DNA of 64,000 nucleotides from Streptomyces sp. NBC_01231 (GCA_035999765.1 CP108521.1:4092001-4156000); one strand, 5' to 3'; positions 52,192-61,359 are shown, numbered from the stretch's first letter. Notes: a model not told the origin generated them from the letters alone. Program-made: numbers and translations.

Positions 52192-52764
52192 TCAGTTGAG
52201 CGAAGGGTCGTCCGGGTACGTGGCCACCATCGCGAGCTCGTTGCGCTGGCGGCGCAGGACCTCGCGCCAGAGCCCCTCGGGAGACGGGGACGAGATGTCG
52301 CCGGGCTCCGACTCGACCACGTACCACGCCCCCTCCACCAGCTCGTCCTCCAGTTGACCCGGGCCCCAGCCGGCGTAACCGGCGAAGATCCGCAGACTGC
52401 CCAGGGCCGAGGCGAGGAGTTCCGGCGGTGCCTCCAGGTCGACCAGACCGATCGCACCGTGCACCCGGCGCCAGCCCAGCGGGGCCCGGTCGACGGAGCC
52501 GCCGCCGGGAATGACGGCGACGCCCAGCGCCGAGTCCAGGGACACCGGGCCGCCCTGGAAGACGACACCGGGATCACCTGCGAGGTCCGCCCAGCCCTCC
52601 AGAATGTCGCCGACGTCCACCGGAGTGGGACGGTTGAGGACGACGCCGAGCGAGCCCTCCTCGTCGTGGTCGAGAAGGAGCACCACCGCACGGTCGAAGT
52701 TCGGGTCCGCCAGGGCCGGCGTTGCCACGAGCAACCGCCCTGTGAGCGAGGACACCTCGGTCAT
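52192..52764 (-). CDS. YqgE/AlgH-family protein
   Basis: The 190-residue protein matches the UPF0301/AlgH family: LTGRLLVATPALADPNFDRAVVLLLDHDEEGSLGVVLNRP at the N-terminus and IFAGYAGWGPGQLEDELVEGAWYV near residue 130, both signature stretches. The biochemical role of the family is unresolved. It is divergent from murA with a 309-base gap. An in-frame ATG three codons upstream (52773) is possible. Confidence 0.93.
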   Translation of the reverse strand: MTEVSSLTGRLLVATPALADPNFDRAVVLLLDHDEEGSLGVVLNRPTPVDVGDILEGWADLAGDPGVVFQGGPVSLDSALGVAVIPGGGSVDRAPLGWRRVHGAIGLVDLEAPPELLASALGSLRIFAGYAGWGPGQLEDELVEGAWYVVESEPGDISSPSPEGLWREVLRRQRNELAMVATYPDDPSLN

Positions 52765-53073
52765 GCCAGACATGATCCCGCATCTTGCGGTGCGGTGGGG
52801 AGCCAATCGGGGTTCGGGAGTGAATGCGCCCATGAATCGAAGGAGCGGCCTGGTGAAGCCCCGTTTGAGGGCGGCTGCGGGAGACGGGCGGGCGCGAAGG
52901 CGCGTCGCGCGCGCACGAAGCACGGCGGTGACGCCATGTGCCCGACAGGAAACCGTTCGTGTTGTGACAGAGCTATGACGGACCTGGGTGGTCCTTGGGC
53001 TTACAGAAGGGGGGTGGGCGGCGATTACCCTTTCCCTTCTGGCCCCTGCCCCCCTCATCGGAACGCGAGATAC
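52765..53073. other. 309-bp divergent intergenic region, yqgE/murA
   Basis: No gene was found. It carries the promoters of yqgE (minus) and murA (plus). A basic GC-rich stretch (52880-52925) and the AT-richer GTTGTGACAGAGCTATGA region (52956-52980), a reasonable promoter area for murA, are the only notable parts. Confidence 0.5.
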
Positions 53074-54420
53074 ATGACCGTCAACGGCAATGACGACGTA
53101 CTGCTTGTACACGGCGGAACCCCGCTGGAGGGCGAGATCCGTGTCCGCGGTGCGAAGAACCTCGTACCGAAGGCGATGGTCGCCGCCCTGTTGGGCAGCG
53201 AGCCGAGTCGACTGCGCAACGTTCCGGACATCCGTGACGTGCGTGTCGTACGCGGTCTGCTGCAACTGCACGGGGTGACGGTCCGTCCGGGTGAGGAGCC
53301 GGGCGAGCTGGTGATGGACCCGACCCGTGTCGAGAGCGCGAACGTCGCTGACATCGATGCCCATGCGGGGTCCTCGCGCATCCCGATCCTCCTGTGCGGT
53401 CCGCTGCTGCACCGCCTCGGCCACGCCTTCATTCCCGGTCTCGGCGGCTGCGACATCGGCGGGCGGCCCATCGACTTCCACTTCGAGGTGCTGCGGCAGT
53501 TCGGCGCGACGATCGAGAAGCGGGCGGACGGTCAGTTCCTGGAGGCGCCGCGGCGGCTGCGGGGTACGAAGATCACGCTGCCGTACCCGTCCGTCGGCGC
53601 GACCGAGCAGGTCCTGCTGACGGCCGTGCTCGCCGAAGGTGTCACCGAGCTCTCGAACGCGGCCGTGGAGCCGGAGATCGAGGACCTCATCTGCGTCCTG
53701 CAGAAAATGGGCGCCATCATCGCGATGGACACCGACCGCACGATCCGCGTCACCGGTGTGGACCAGCTCGGCGGCTACGACCACGGCGCCCTGCCGGACC
53801 GCCTGGAGGCCGCCTCCTGGGCCTCCGCGGCGCTGGCGACCGAAGGCAACATCTACGTCAAGGGCGCCCAGCAGCGCTCGATGATGACGTTCCTGAACAC
53901 CTACCGGAAGGTGGGCGGTGCCTTCCGGATCGACGACGAGGGCATCCGCTTCTGGCACCCCGGCGGCCAGTTGAAGTCCATCGCCCTCGAAACGGACGTG
54001 CACCCCGGCTTCCAGACGGACTGGCAGCAGCCGCTGGTGGTGGCGCTCACGCAGGCGACCGGCCTGTCCATCGTCCACGAGACGGTGTACGAGTCCCGGC
54101 TGGGCTTCACGTCCGCGCTGAACCAGATGGGTGCTCACATCCAGCTGTACCGCGAGTGCCTGGGCGGCTCCGACTGCCGCTTCGGACAGCGCAACTTCCT
54201 GCACTCCGCGGTCGTGTCGGGCCCCACCAAGCTCCAGGGCGCCGACCTGGTCATCCCCGACCTGCGCGGCGGCTTCTCCTACCTCATCGCCGCCCTGGCG
54301 GCCCAGGGCACCTCCCGGGTCCACGGCATCGACCTCATCAACCGGGGCTACGAGAACTTCATGGAGAAGCTCGTGGAGCTGGGCGCGAAGGTCGAACTGC
54401 CGGGCAAGGCACTCGGCTGA
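53074..54420 (+). CDS. murA: UDP-N-acetylglucosamine 1-carboxyvinyltransferase
   Basis: The 448-residue enzyme transfers enolpyruvate from PEP to UDP-GlcNAc, the first committed step of peptidoglycan synthesis. The catalytic cysteine is present at C126 in LGGCDIGGRPID, so fosfomycin sensitivity is expected. The substrate-binding lysine K28 lies in RGAKNLVPKAM. The six-fold EPT repeats run to the end, with RGGFSYLIAALAAQGTSRVHGIDLINRGYENF typical of the C-terminal domain. Its last 61 bases plus the following 27 are duplicated 50 bases downstream. Confidence 0.96.
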   Translation: MTVNGNDDVLLVHGGTPLEGEIRVRGAKNLVPKAMVAALLGSEPSRLRNVPDIRDVRVVRGLLQLHGVTVRPGEEPGELVMDPTRVESANVADIDAHAGSSRIPILLCGPLLHRLGHAFIPGLGGCDIGGRPIDFHFEVLRQFGATIEKRADGQFLEAPRRLRGTKITLPYPSVGATEQVLLTAVLAEGVTELSNAAVEPEIEDLICVLQKMGAIIAMDTDRTIRVTGVDQLGGYDHGALPDRLEAASWASAALATEGNIYVKGAQQRSMMTFLNTYRKVGGAFRIDDEGIRFWHPGGQLKSIALETDVHPGFQTDWQQPLVVALTQATGLSIVHETVYESRLGFTSALNQMGAHIQLYRECLGGSDCRFGQRNFLHSAVVSGPTKLQGADLVIPDLRGGFSYLIAALAAQGTSRVHGIDLINRGYENFMEKLVELGAKVELPGKALG

Positions 54421-54448
54421 CCCCAGCCACCCGACCCCGGCCCCGAGC
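54360..54448 (+). repeat. 89-bp direct repeat, copy 1 (murA 3' end)
   Basis: The last 61 bases of murA plus the following 28 are repeated exactly at 54498-54586. This copy includes the true murA stop codon. Confidence 0.97.
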
Positions 54449-54497
54449 AACGCCGTCCCGGCCGGGGGTCCGGGGGTCGTCCCCCGGGCAGGCACAG

Positions 54498-54586
54498 CAT
54501 GGAGAAGCTCGTGGAGCTGGGCGCGAAGGTCGAACTGCCGGGCAAGGCACTCGGCTGACCCCAGCCACCCGACCCCGGCCCCGAGC
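54498..54586 (+). repeat. 89-bp direct repeat, copy 2 (murA 3' end remnant)
   Basis: This exact copy of 54360-54448 starts one base before an ATG and encodes MEKLVELGAKVELPGKALG and a stop codon, in its own right a 19-codon frame without a ribosome binding site. The 49-base spacer between copies holds a CCGGGGG-TCGT-CCCCCGG hairpin. Confidence 0.97.
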
Positions 54587-54639
54587 GTCGAGCTGTCTGC
54601 CAGGCGCTCGGGCAGCCCGTACGGCGCCTGAGTACGACG

Positions 54640-54673
54640 ATGGGGCGGCCCCCGATCAGGGGGGCCGCCCCAT
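54640..54673. terminator. Bidirectional terminator between murA and hup
   Basis: ATGGGGCGGCCCCC (54640-54653) pairs perfectly with GGGGGCCGCCCCAT (54660-54673) across a 6-nt loop. It serves the converging murA and hup transcripts. Confidence 0.88.
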
Positions 54674-54719
54674 TGGCGTTACCGAGCCTCGTACGCAGTG
54701 TCGTCGCGTACTTGAAGGC

Positions 54720-55001
54720 TTACTTGCCCTTGGCGGCTTCCTTGAGCTTCGAGCCCGCCGAGACCTTGACGCTGTAGCCGGCCGGGATCTGGATCGGGTC
54801 ACCGGTCTGCGGGTTGCGCGCGGTGCGAGCGGCACGGTGGGTGCGCTCGAAGGTCAGGAAGCCGGGGATGGTGACCTTCTCGTCGCCCTTGGCGACGATC
54901 TCGCCGACGGTCTCGGCGAACGCGGCCAGAACGGCGTCGGCGTCCTTGCGAGTCACCTCGGCGCGGTCGGCCAGCGCGGCCACCAGCTCACTGCGGTTCA
55001 T
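54720..55001 (-). CDS. hupA: HU-family nucleoid protein
   Basis: The 93-residue protein is a standard-length HU subunit that bends and compacts DNA. MNRSELVAALADRAEVTRKDADAVLAAFAETV is the dimerising helical base, FLTFERTHRAARTARNPQTG the beta-arm carrying the conserved R-N-P motif, and VSAGSKLKEAAKGK the end. It lacks the long lysine-rich tail of the second Streptomyces HU (HupS), so it fits HupA, the vegetative form. It is transcribed alone from a 338-base upstream region. Confidence 0.95.
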   Translation of the reverse strand: MNRSELVAALADRAEVTRKDADAVLAAFAETVGEIVAKGDEKVTIPGFLTFERTHRAARTARNPQTGDPIQIPAGYSVKVSAGSKLKEAAKGK

Positions 55002-55339
55002 GTTGTTACTCCCGTGTTCTTCTTGCCGTTGAGGCGTGCCACGCGGCGGAGCCGCATGTTGGGCACAGCGAAAGCCGATGCTGCCAGGTTCCTCGGTGAG
55101 TCCCCGGAGCCGGGTCCGTCGTCAGACCCTCGCGCCCAGGGACGCATCCTGCCCCTACCTGCGGCGGGAAAGCCAATCCGGCGCCCGTAGGAGTTGTGAG
55201 AACACCCTTGGGGGTCACCCGAAGAGGGCCTGAGCCTGGCCGACACGATAAACGTCGGCCTAAGACCCCGGGTTCCACGACGCGCCGAGTTCAGGCCTGC
55301 CAGTGGCGATCCTCACAGCGAGTACACCCCCACGGGCCC
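55002..55339. other. 338-bp intergenic region, hup leader and malic enzyme terminator
   Basis: No gene was found. GGCCGAC (55238-55244) and GTCGGCC (55254-55260) form a 7-bp hairpin 80 bases after the malic enzyme stop codon on the minus strand, a likely terminator. The rest, toward 55002, is the hup promoter and leader. A GCGGCGGAGCCGC repeat near 55045 can form a small stem in the leader. Confidence 0.55.
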
Positions 55340-56767
55340 CTACGGCGCCGTGAGAGCCGACGCGCCCACGGCCTTCGCCGCGTCCCGCACCGCCCCGGCG
55401 ACCGCGCCCGCGACCTTGTCGTTGAACACGCTCGGGATGATGTAGTTCGGGTTCAGCTCGTCCTCGGTCACGACGTCCGCCAGCGCCTTCGCGGCGGCGA
55501 TCATCATCTCGGTGTTGACCGTGCGGGACTGCGCGTCCAGCAGACCGCGGAAGACGCCCGGGAAGACCAGCACGTTGTTGATCTGGTTCGGGAAGTCGGA
55601 GCGGCCGGTGGCCACGACCGCCGCCGTCTGACGGGCGATCGCCGGGTCGACCTCGGGGTCCGGGTTCGCAAGCGCGAACACGATCGCGCCGTCGGCCATG
55701 GCGGCCACGTCGTCGCCGTCGAGGACGTTCGGGGCGGAGACGCCGATGAAGACGTCCGCGCCGCGCACGGCCTCCTTGAGCGTGCCGGTGAGGCTCTCGG
55801 GGTTGGTGTTGTCGGCGATCCAGCGCAGCGGTGAGTCCGTGGCGGCGTCCACCAGGTCCTCGCGGCCGGCGTGCACGACACCGTGGATGTCCGCGACGAC
55901 GGCGTTCTTGACGCCCGCCGCGATCAGCAGCTTGAGGATGGCCGTACCGGCCGCGCCGGCCCCGGACATGACGACCCGGATGTTCTCGATGGCCTTGCCC
56001 GTCACACGCAGCGCGTTCGTGAGCGAGGCGAGGACGACGATCGCGGTGCCGTGCTGGTCGTCGTGGAAGACGGGGATGTCGAGGGCCTCCCGCAGCCGCG
56101 CCTCGATCTCGAAGCAGCGCGGGGCGGAGATGTCCTCCAGGTTGATGCCGGCGAAGCCCGGGGCGATCGCCTTGACGATCTCGACGATGGCGTCGGTGTC
56201 CTGGGTGTCCAGGCACAGCGGCCAGGCGTCGATGCCGGCGAAGCGCTTGAAGAGCGCCGCCTTGCCCTCCATGACCGGGAGGGCGGCCTTCGGGCCGATG
56301 TTGCCGAGGCCCAGCACGGCCGAGCCGTCCGTCACGACCGCAACGGAGTTGCGCTTGATAGTCAGGCGGCGGGCGTCCTCGGGGTTCTCCGCGATGGCCA
56401 TGCAGACGCGGGCGACGCCCGGCGTGTAGATCATGGACAGGTCGTCACGGTTGCGGATCGGATGCTTGGACTGCATCTCGATCTTGCCGCCGAGGTGCAT
56501 GAGGAACGTACGGTCGGAGACCTTGCCGAGCGTGACGCCCTCGATGCCGTGCAGCTGCTCGACGATCTCGTCGGCGTGCGCGGTGGAGGACGCCGCGATG
56601 GTGACGTCGATCCGCAGCTTCTCGTGGCCGGAGGCGGTCACGTCGAGGCCGGTCACCGAGCCTCCGTGGGACTCTACGGCCGTGGTGATCTGGGAGACCG
56701 CGGTTCCGCCCGCGGGCACCTCAAGCCGGACCGTAATCGAGTAGGAGACGCTGGGCGCCGTTGCCAT
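55340..56767 (-). CDS. ACT-domain NAD(P)-dependent malic enzyme
   Basis: The 475-residue enzyme decarboxylates malate to pyruvate. An N-terminal ACT-like regulatory domain (residues 5-85, VSYSITVRLEVPAGGTAVSQITTAVESHGGSVTG) precedes the catalytic part. Catalytic residues include the tyrosine of MIYTPGVARV and the lysine of MEGKAALFKRFAG; the metal site is FHDDQHGTAIVVL. The Rossmann loop is MSGAGAAGTAILKLL. The cofactor preference cannot be read with certainty. It is transcribed alone. Confidence 0.94.
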   Translation of the reverse strand: MATAPSVSYSITVRLEVPAGGTAVSQITTAVESHGGSVTGLDVTASGHEKLRIDVTIAASSTAHADEIVEQLHGIEGVTLGKVSDRTFLMHLGGKIEMQSKHPIRNRDDLSMIYTPGVARVCMAIAENPEDARRLTIKRNSVAVVTDGSAVLGLGNIGPKAALPVMEGKAALFKRFAGIDAWPLCLDTQDTDAIVEIVKAIAPGFAGINLEDISAPRCFEIEARLREALDIPVFHDDQHGTAIVVLASLTNALRVTGKAIENIRVVMSGAGAAGTAILKLLIAAGVKNAVVADIHGVVHAGREDLVDAATDSPLRWIADNTNPESLTGTLKEAVRGADVFIGVSAPNVLDGDDVAAMADGAIVFALANPDPEVDPAIARQTAAVVATGRSDFPNQINNVLVFPGVFRGLLDAQSRTVNTEMMIAAAKALADVVTEDELNPNYIIPSVFNDKVAGAVAGAVRDAAKAVGASALTAP

Positions 56768-57109
56768 GGCCGACTTCCTCTGCTTTCACCTGTGACGCTG
56801 GATCTGTCCGATGGTCGCACCTACCGCCGAGTAGGCGTTAGCCGGGTGGGATTGAGAACTTTTTGTTCGCCAGGCCGTAGAGAGGGCGTAGAGGAGCCGT
56901 GGAGGAGAAGCATGAAAAAGAGGCCCACGTCACTGGGTGACGTGGGCCTCTCATCCGTTCAGTGACACCGACCCGCCATGCTCGCCTCGCGGCAAGTGGT
57001 CGCTCGTAGCGACGAAGGTTGGGCCCGGGGGCTTGGATCGGGCCGGTGCCACACTCAGGCTAACAAACGGATGCCCGAACGCCATTCCCGTCCGGGGACT
57101 TCACAGGAA
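56768..57109. other. 342-bp intergenic region between malic enzyme and helD
   Basis: No gene was found. It holds the malic enzyme promoter, with a CGCCGAGTAGGCGTTAGCC segment and an AT-rich ATTGAGAACTTTTTG stretch near 56850-56866, and the strong terminator of the helicase gene (56930-56960). Confidence 0.6.
56930..56960 (-). terminator. Strong terminator of the helD transcript
   Basis: GAGGCCCACGTCAC (56930-56943) pairs perfectly with GTGACGTGGGCCTC (56947-56960) across 3 bases. Read on the minus strand it is followed by CTTTTTC, an unusually good T-rich tail for this genome. Confidence 0.9.
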
Positions 57110-59659
57110 TCAGTCCCGCAGCAGGTCCGGCACCCCGTTCTCGTCCGGCGTGTCCCGCTCCGCCGACACCACCGTGAGCTGCTGCGTCGCCCGGGTCAGG
57201 GCCACGTACAGCACGCGCAGGCCGGCCGGTGACTCGTCCGCGATCTCCGCCGGGGAGACGACCACCGTCGCGTCGTACTCCAGTCCCTTGGCCTCCAGGC
57301 TGCCGAGGGCCACGACCCGGTCGCCCAGTGCGGAGAGCCAGCGTCGCGCCTCCTCGCGGCGGTTCATGGGGACGACGACGCCGACGGTGCCGTCGACGAG
57401 GTCGAGAAGCCGGGCGGCCTCGGCCCGGACCGTCTGTGCGAGGGAGTCCCGTACGACGGCGAAGCGCGGCTGGACGCCGGTGGAGCGGACGGCCGACGGG
57501 GACGGCGAGCCCGGCATGGCCAGCGCCAGCACCTTCGCGGCCAGTTCGGCGATCTCCGCCGGGTTGCGGTAGTTCACGGTCAGTTCGAACCGGCGGCGCG
57601 GGCGGGTGCCCAGGGCCTCGTCGCGGGCCTCGGCGGCCTCGTCGGGGTCGGACCACGAGGACTGGGCCGGGTCCCCGACGACGGTCCAGGTGGCGTGCCG
57701 GCCCCGGCGGCCGAGCATCCGCCACTGCATCGGCGTGACGTCCTGGGCCTCGTCGACGATGACGTGGGCGTACTCGGTGCGCTCCTGGGCGAGCCGCTCG
57801 GCCCGTTCGCGCTGGGTCTCCTCGCGCACCGGCATCAGCTCCTCGAGGCCGGTGAGCTGGTCGAGCGGGTCCGCCTCACGCTTGCGGCGCGGGCGGGCCG
57901 GGGTGCCGAGGATCGCCTGGAGTTCGTCCAGCATGGCGATGTCGTGCACGGAGAGGCCGTCCCGGCGCAGGGACCGGGCGACCCTGCGGACCTCCCCGGG
58001 GTTGAGGATCCGGCGCGCCCAGCGGCCGAGCCGGCGCTCGTCGGCCATGGCCTCCAGGACCGCCTTCGGGGTCAGTTCGGGCCACCAGGACTCCAGGAAC
58101 TCCAGGAAGCTGTCCTCGGAGCTGACGTCCTCGTCGAAGGAGGAGCGCAGCTCGGCGGCCAGCTCCGGGTCGGTGTGCCGGCCGCCCGCTCCGGAGCGCG
58201 TCCACAGGGCGTCCAGGAGCAGCTTGCGGGCGCGCGGGCGCAGCAGGTTCACGGGCGCGGTGCCGCTGAGGGCGGTCTGCCGGATGCTGTTCAGCTCCGC
58301 GGCCTCCAGCTCCAGCCGCCGCCCGAAGGCGACCACCCGGAGCCGGGTGGGCGGGCCGGCGGAAACCTGCGGCCGTGCCGGGGTGCCGTTGCCGTGCTCG
58401 GCGCGCTCGCCACTCCTGTCGCGCTCGCCGCGCTCGTCGGTCGCGTCGGTCTCGTCGCCGAAGGCGAGCTGTTCGGAGGCGGGCCGGTCGGACGCGGGCC
58501 GGTCCGGGCGGCCCCCGTAGGAGGCGCCCTGGCGCGCGGGGGCGCCCCTGCCCCGGCCGGTGCCGGGTGCCGCGCCGCCGGACTCCCCTTCCAGCGCGCC
58601 CCGGGCGGCCTTCCGCAGCACCTTCAGCATCCGGTACGAGCCCTTGGCCCGGGCGGTGGCCGGGGCGTCGTACAGGGTGGCCTCGGCGCCGTCGACGAGG
58701 GAGCCGATCGCGCGGATGGCGACCTGGCCCTCCTCGCCGAGGGACGGGAGGACGCCCTCGGTGTACGCCACGAGCAGCGGGGTCGGGGAGACGATCAGGA
58801 TGCCGCCCGCGTACCGGCGCCGGTCCTGGTAGAGCAGATAGGCGGCCCGGTGCAGGGCAACCGCCGTCTTGCCGGTGCCCGGGCCGCCCTCGACGTACGT
58901 CACGGAGGCGGCGGGGGCGCGGATCACCAGGTCCTGCTCGGCCTGGATGGAGGCGACGATGTCTCGCATGGAGTGGGTGCGGGCCTGGCCGAGGGCGGCC
59001 ATCAGGGCGCCGTCGCCGATGACGGCCAGTTCGTGTCCGTCGAGGTGGGCCTTCAGCTCGGGGCGCATCAGGTCGTCCTCGACGCCGAGCACCTTGCGGC
59101 CCTTGGAACGGATCACCCGGCGGCGCACCACCCGGCCCGGGTCGACCGGGGTGGAGCGGTAGAAGGGGGCGGCGGCGGGCGCCCGCCAGTCGATGACCAG
59201 CGGGGCGTAGTCCTGGTCGAGGACGCCGATGCGGCCGATGTGCAGGGTCTCGGCGATGTCGGCGGTGTTGTCGTCCCGTACCGCGCCGTCGGCGGCCTCG
59301 ACGGCGGTGTAGGCACCGTCGGGCCCCTTCTTGCCGTCCTTGCCGAGGAGCAGGTCGATACGGCCGAAGAGGAAGTCCTCGAACTCGTTGTTGAGGCGGT
59401 TGAGGTGGATGCCGGCCCGGAAGACCTGTGCGTCCCGCTCGGCGAGCGCGCCGGGGGTGCCGACCTGACCGCGCTGCGCCGCGTCGTTCATGAGGAACTC
59501 GGCCTCGTGGATCTTCTCCTCGAGGCGCTGGTACACCCGGTCCAGGTGTTCCTGTTCGACGCTGATCTCGCGCTTCCGCACGGAGTCCTGTGCGGATTCC
59601 TGGACCGTGTCCTGTGCGGCGACGCGAACGGCGGTTTCCTGCTGAGCCTGAGCGGCCAC
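57110..59659 (-). CDS. HelD-like UvrD/Rep-family helicase
   Basis: The 849-residue protein is a superfamily I ATPase. Residues 33-100 form a predicted coiled coil (EQEHLDRVYQRLEEKIHEAEFLM), and IGRIGVLDQDYAPLVIDWRAPAAAPFYR is the HelD-specific segment. Walker A is GGPGTGKTA (K264). Walker B is VIVDEAQDVTPMQWRML and motif VI lies in VLYVALTRATQQLTVVS. A disordered insertion (about 365-440) splits the first motor domain. HelD proteins bind RNA polymerase and recycle stalled complexes; actinobacterial relatives (HelR) protect against rifamycins. Whether this paralogue does so is not decided by sequence. It is transcribed alone and ends at a strong terminator. Confidence 0.92.
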   Translation of the reverse strand: MAAQAQQETAVRVAAQDTVQESAQDSVRKREISVEQEHLDRVYQRLEEKIHEAEFLMNDAAQRGQVGTPGALAERDAQVFRAGIHLNRLNNEFEDFLFGRIDLLLGKDGKKGPDGAYTAVEAADGAVRDDNTADIAETLHIGRIGVLDQDYAPLVIDWRAPAAAPFYRSTPVDPGRVVRRRVIRSKGRKVLGVEDDLMRPELKAHLDGHELAVIGDGALMAALGQARTHSMRDIVASIQAEQDLVIRAPAASVTYVEGGPGTGKTAVALHRAAYLLYQDRRRYAGGILIVSPTPLLVAYTEGVLPSLGEEGQVAIRAIGSLVDGAEATLYDAPATARAKGSYRMLKVLRKAARGALEGESGGAAPGTGRGRGAPARQGASYGGRPDRPASDRPASEQLAFGDETDATDERGERDRSGERAEHGNGTPARPQVSAGPPTRLRVVAFGRRLELEAAELNSIRQTALSGTAPVNLLRPRARKLLLDALWTRSGAGGRHTDPELAAELRSSFDEDVSSEDSFLEFLESWWPELTPKAVLEAMADERRLGRWARRILNPGEVRRVARSLRRDGLSVHDIAMLDELQAILGTPARPRRKREADPLDQLTGLEELMPVREETQRERAERLAQERTEYAHVIVDEAQDVTPMQWRMLGRRGRHATWTVVGDPAQSSWSDPDEAAEARDEALGTRPRRRFELTVNYRNPAEIAELAAKVLALAMPGSPSPSAVRSTGVQPRFAVVRDSLAQTVRAEAARLLDLVDGTVGVVVPMNRREEARRWLSALGDRVVALGSLEAKGLEYDATVVVSPAEIADESPAGLRVLYVALTRATQQLTVVSAERDTPDENGVPDLLRD

Positions 59660-59741
59660 CGGGCCCCCTTCTGACGTGCTGGGCAGCCGTCAACCGTACG
59701 CGAAGGGGGCCCGGGGAAGCTATGTGTCCGCTCTCAGTGAT

Positions 59742-60566
59742 TCACGCGTCGACCTCGACGAGCTTCTTGCCGTCGAAGGTCATGACCTCGTAGTGGTCGG
59801 TCTCGTTCGGGGTGAAAGCCGCTCCGCCGCCGATGTAGAGCGGGTTCTTGGCCTTGTCGGTCTTGCCGTCCGGAAGGCCGTAGCCCCAGTCGGGGACGGA
59901 CCAGGAGGAGATCGTCTCGCGCTCGCCGTTCTTGCCGACGGCGATCAGGGAGCACTTGATCGGGCCCTTGACGTTCTTGAGTTCGAGGACGACCTCGGAG
60001 CCCCAGTCCTTCTTCTGCGTGCCGACGGTCGCACTGACGTCCGTCGAGGGGTCCGTCGCCGTGACCTTGTCGTCCATGGCGTCGAAGGTGGTCTTGGCCG
60101 AGCTCGCCAGGGGGGTCGCCTGGGTGCCGCCACCCGAGTCGCCCCCGTTCACGGCCACCGCGGCGATCGGGCCGCCGATGATCAGCGCGGCCGCGGCCGC
60201 CACCATGTAGAAGCTCTTGCGGCGCTTTTGCGCGCGGCGCTCGGAGACCTCGTCGACGAGGTTGTTCACCAGCCGTGGGCTGGGCTTCGCGGACAGCGAC
60301 TCACCGATGCCGGGTGTGCCGGAGCCGGGCAGGTCCGCGAGCGCGGCCAGCATCGGCTCCATGCCGGCGAGTTCGTCGAGTTGCTGGGCGCACCATTCGC
60401 AGGTGGCGAGATGGGCCTCGAACGCGGTCGCTTCGACATCGTCGAGGAGGCCGAGGGCGTAGGCACCGACGGTTTCGTGCTCGTTCGGGCCCGGAGATCC
60501 CATCATGGGGCCAGACATACCCGTACCACCCGTACCGAATCCCTGTGATCCCCCATACACACTCAT
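59742..60566 (-). CDS. ZAS-type anti-sigma factor
   Basis: The 274-residue protein has the zinc anti-sigma motif H52-x3-C56-x2-C59 (HLATCEWC) in a zf-HC2 helical domain (HETVGAYALGLLDDVEATAFEAHL). A single membrane helix (about residues 119-139, FYMVAAAAALIIGGPIAAVAV) separates it from an extracytoplasmic domain with the C-terminal anti-sigma-K-like fold (VVLELKNVKGPIKCSLIAVG). Its ATG shares one base with the sigma stop codon (TGATG), so the two are tightly coupled. It should hold the sigma factor inactive until an envelope signal arrives. Confidence 0.93.
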   Translation of the reverse strand: MSVYGGSQGFGTGGTGMSGPMMGSPGPNEHETVGAYALGLLDDVEATAFEAHLATCEWCAQQLDELAGMEPMLAALADLPGSGTPGIGESLSAKPSPRLVNNLVDEVSERRAQKRRKSFYMVAAAAALIIGGPIAAVAVNGGDSGGGTQATPLASSAKTTFDAMDDKVTATDPSTDVSATVGTQKKDWGSEVVLELKNVKGPIKCSLIAVGKNGERETISSWSVPDWGYGLPDGKTDKAKNPLYIGGGAAFTPNETDHYEVMTFDGKKLVEVDA

Positions 60567-61123
60567 CACGCCGTCACCCCCCGCTCCTCCAGTGCCAGCT
60601 TCATCGACCGCAGGGCATAGAAAACCCTTGAGCGAACGGTGCCGCTGGGTATGCCCAGGGTCTCGGCCGCCTCGTTGACCGTACGCCCCTTGAAGTACGT
60701 CTCGACGAGCACCTCCCGGTGGGCCGGGGTCAGGTCGTCGAGCGCATCGGACAACGTCATCAGCCACAGCGCCTTGTCGATCTCGTCCTCCGCGGGGATG
60801 ACCTCCAGCGGCGACGGATCGACCTCCTGCGGCCGGGCTTGCCGGCTGCGGTGGCCGTCGATGACGATGCGCCGGGCGACCGTCACCAGCCAGGGGCGTA
60901 CCGAACCGGTCGCTCGATTGAGCTGGCCGGCATTCTTCCAGGCACGGATGAGTGTCTCCTGCACGACGTCCTCGGCTCTCTGCCGGTCGCCGGCAACGAG
61001 ACGAAGGACGTACGCAAGGAGGGGTCCGGCGTGTTCCCTGTACAGGGCACGCATCAGCTCCTCATCAGGTTCCGAGGGCTGGGACATGCGATGTCGGGCC
61101 CTCGATCCACGTTCATTGGCCAC
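60566..61123 (-). CDS. sigU: ECF sigma factor, SigU-like
   Basis: The protein has 185 residues from the GTG at 61123, supported by AAGGA seven bases upstream; an ATG at 61087 is the alternative. Region 2 (LMRALYREHAGPLLAYVLRLVAGDRQRAEDVVQETLIRAWKN) and region 4 (LDDLTPAHREVLVETYFKGRTVNEAAETLGIPSGTVRSRVFYALRSMK) are complete. It recruits RNA polymerase to a small regulon and is restrained by the anti-sigma factor encoded just downstream. The symbol rests on position beside helD, hup and nnaR, matching the remembered location of sigU. An inverted repeat lies about 240 bases upstream. Confidence 0.9.
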   Translation of the reverse strand: MANERGSRARHRMSQPSEPDEELMRALYREHAGPLLAYVLRLVAGDRQRAEDVVQETLIRAWKNAGQLNRATGSVRPWLVTVARRIVIDGHRSRQARPQEVDPSPLEVIPAEDEIDKALWLMTLSDALDDLTPAHREVLVETYFKGRTVNEAAETLGIPSGTVRSRVFYALRSMKLALEERGVTA

Positions 61124-61359
61124 GACAGAATCCTTGCGCACGCCCACCTCCGATGTCCCGGGGTTCCCCCAGTCGGTCGCTCGCCCACGAGTACGGGCGC
61201 GAGGAGTCGGGTGTTCAAAGTGGGGCGACAGTTTTCTTGTGGGTGTCGTGACGAGGCCGGACATGACCGCACATTCCCACTGCGCGATCTTCACATTTTC
61301 GGCACATAGAAAAGATCACGCCAGCTGCCCGTCGGCCCCGTCAGGTAAACGACGTGTAA

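Noticed and set aside
54499..54558. Possible 19-codon gene in the second copy of the murA tail
   Set aside because: It has no ribosome binding site and is simply the duplicated end of murA, so it is listed as a repeat.
57695..59674. Open frame of 659 codons on the plus strand opposite helD
   Set aside because: No motifs, low-complexity G/V/A/L composition; the opposite strand encodes a complete helicase.
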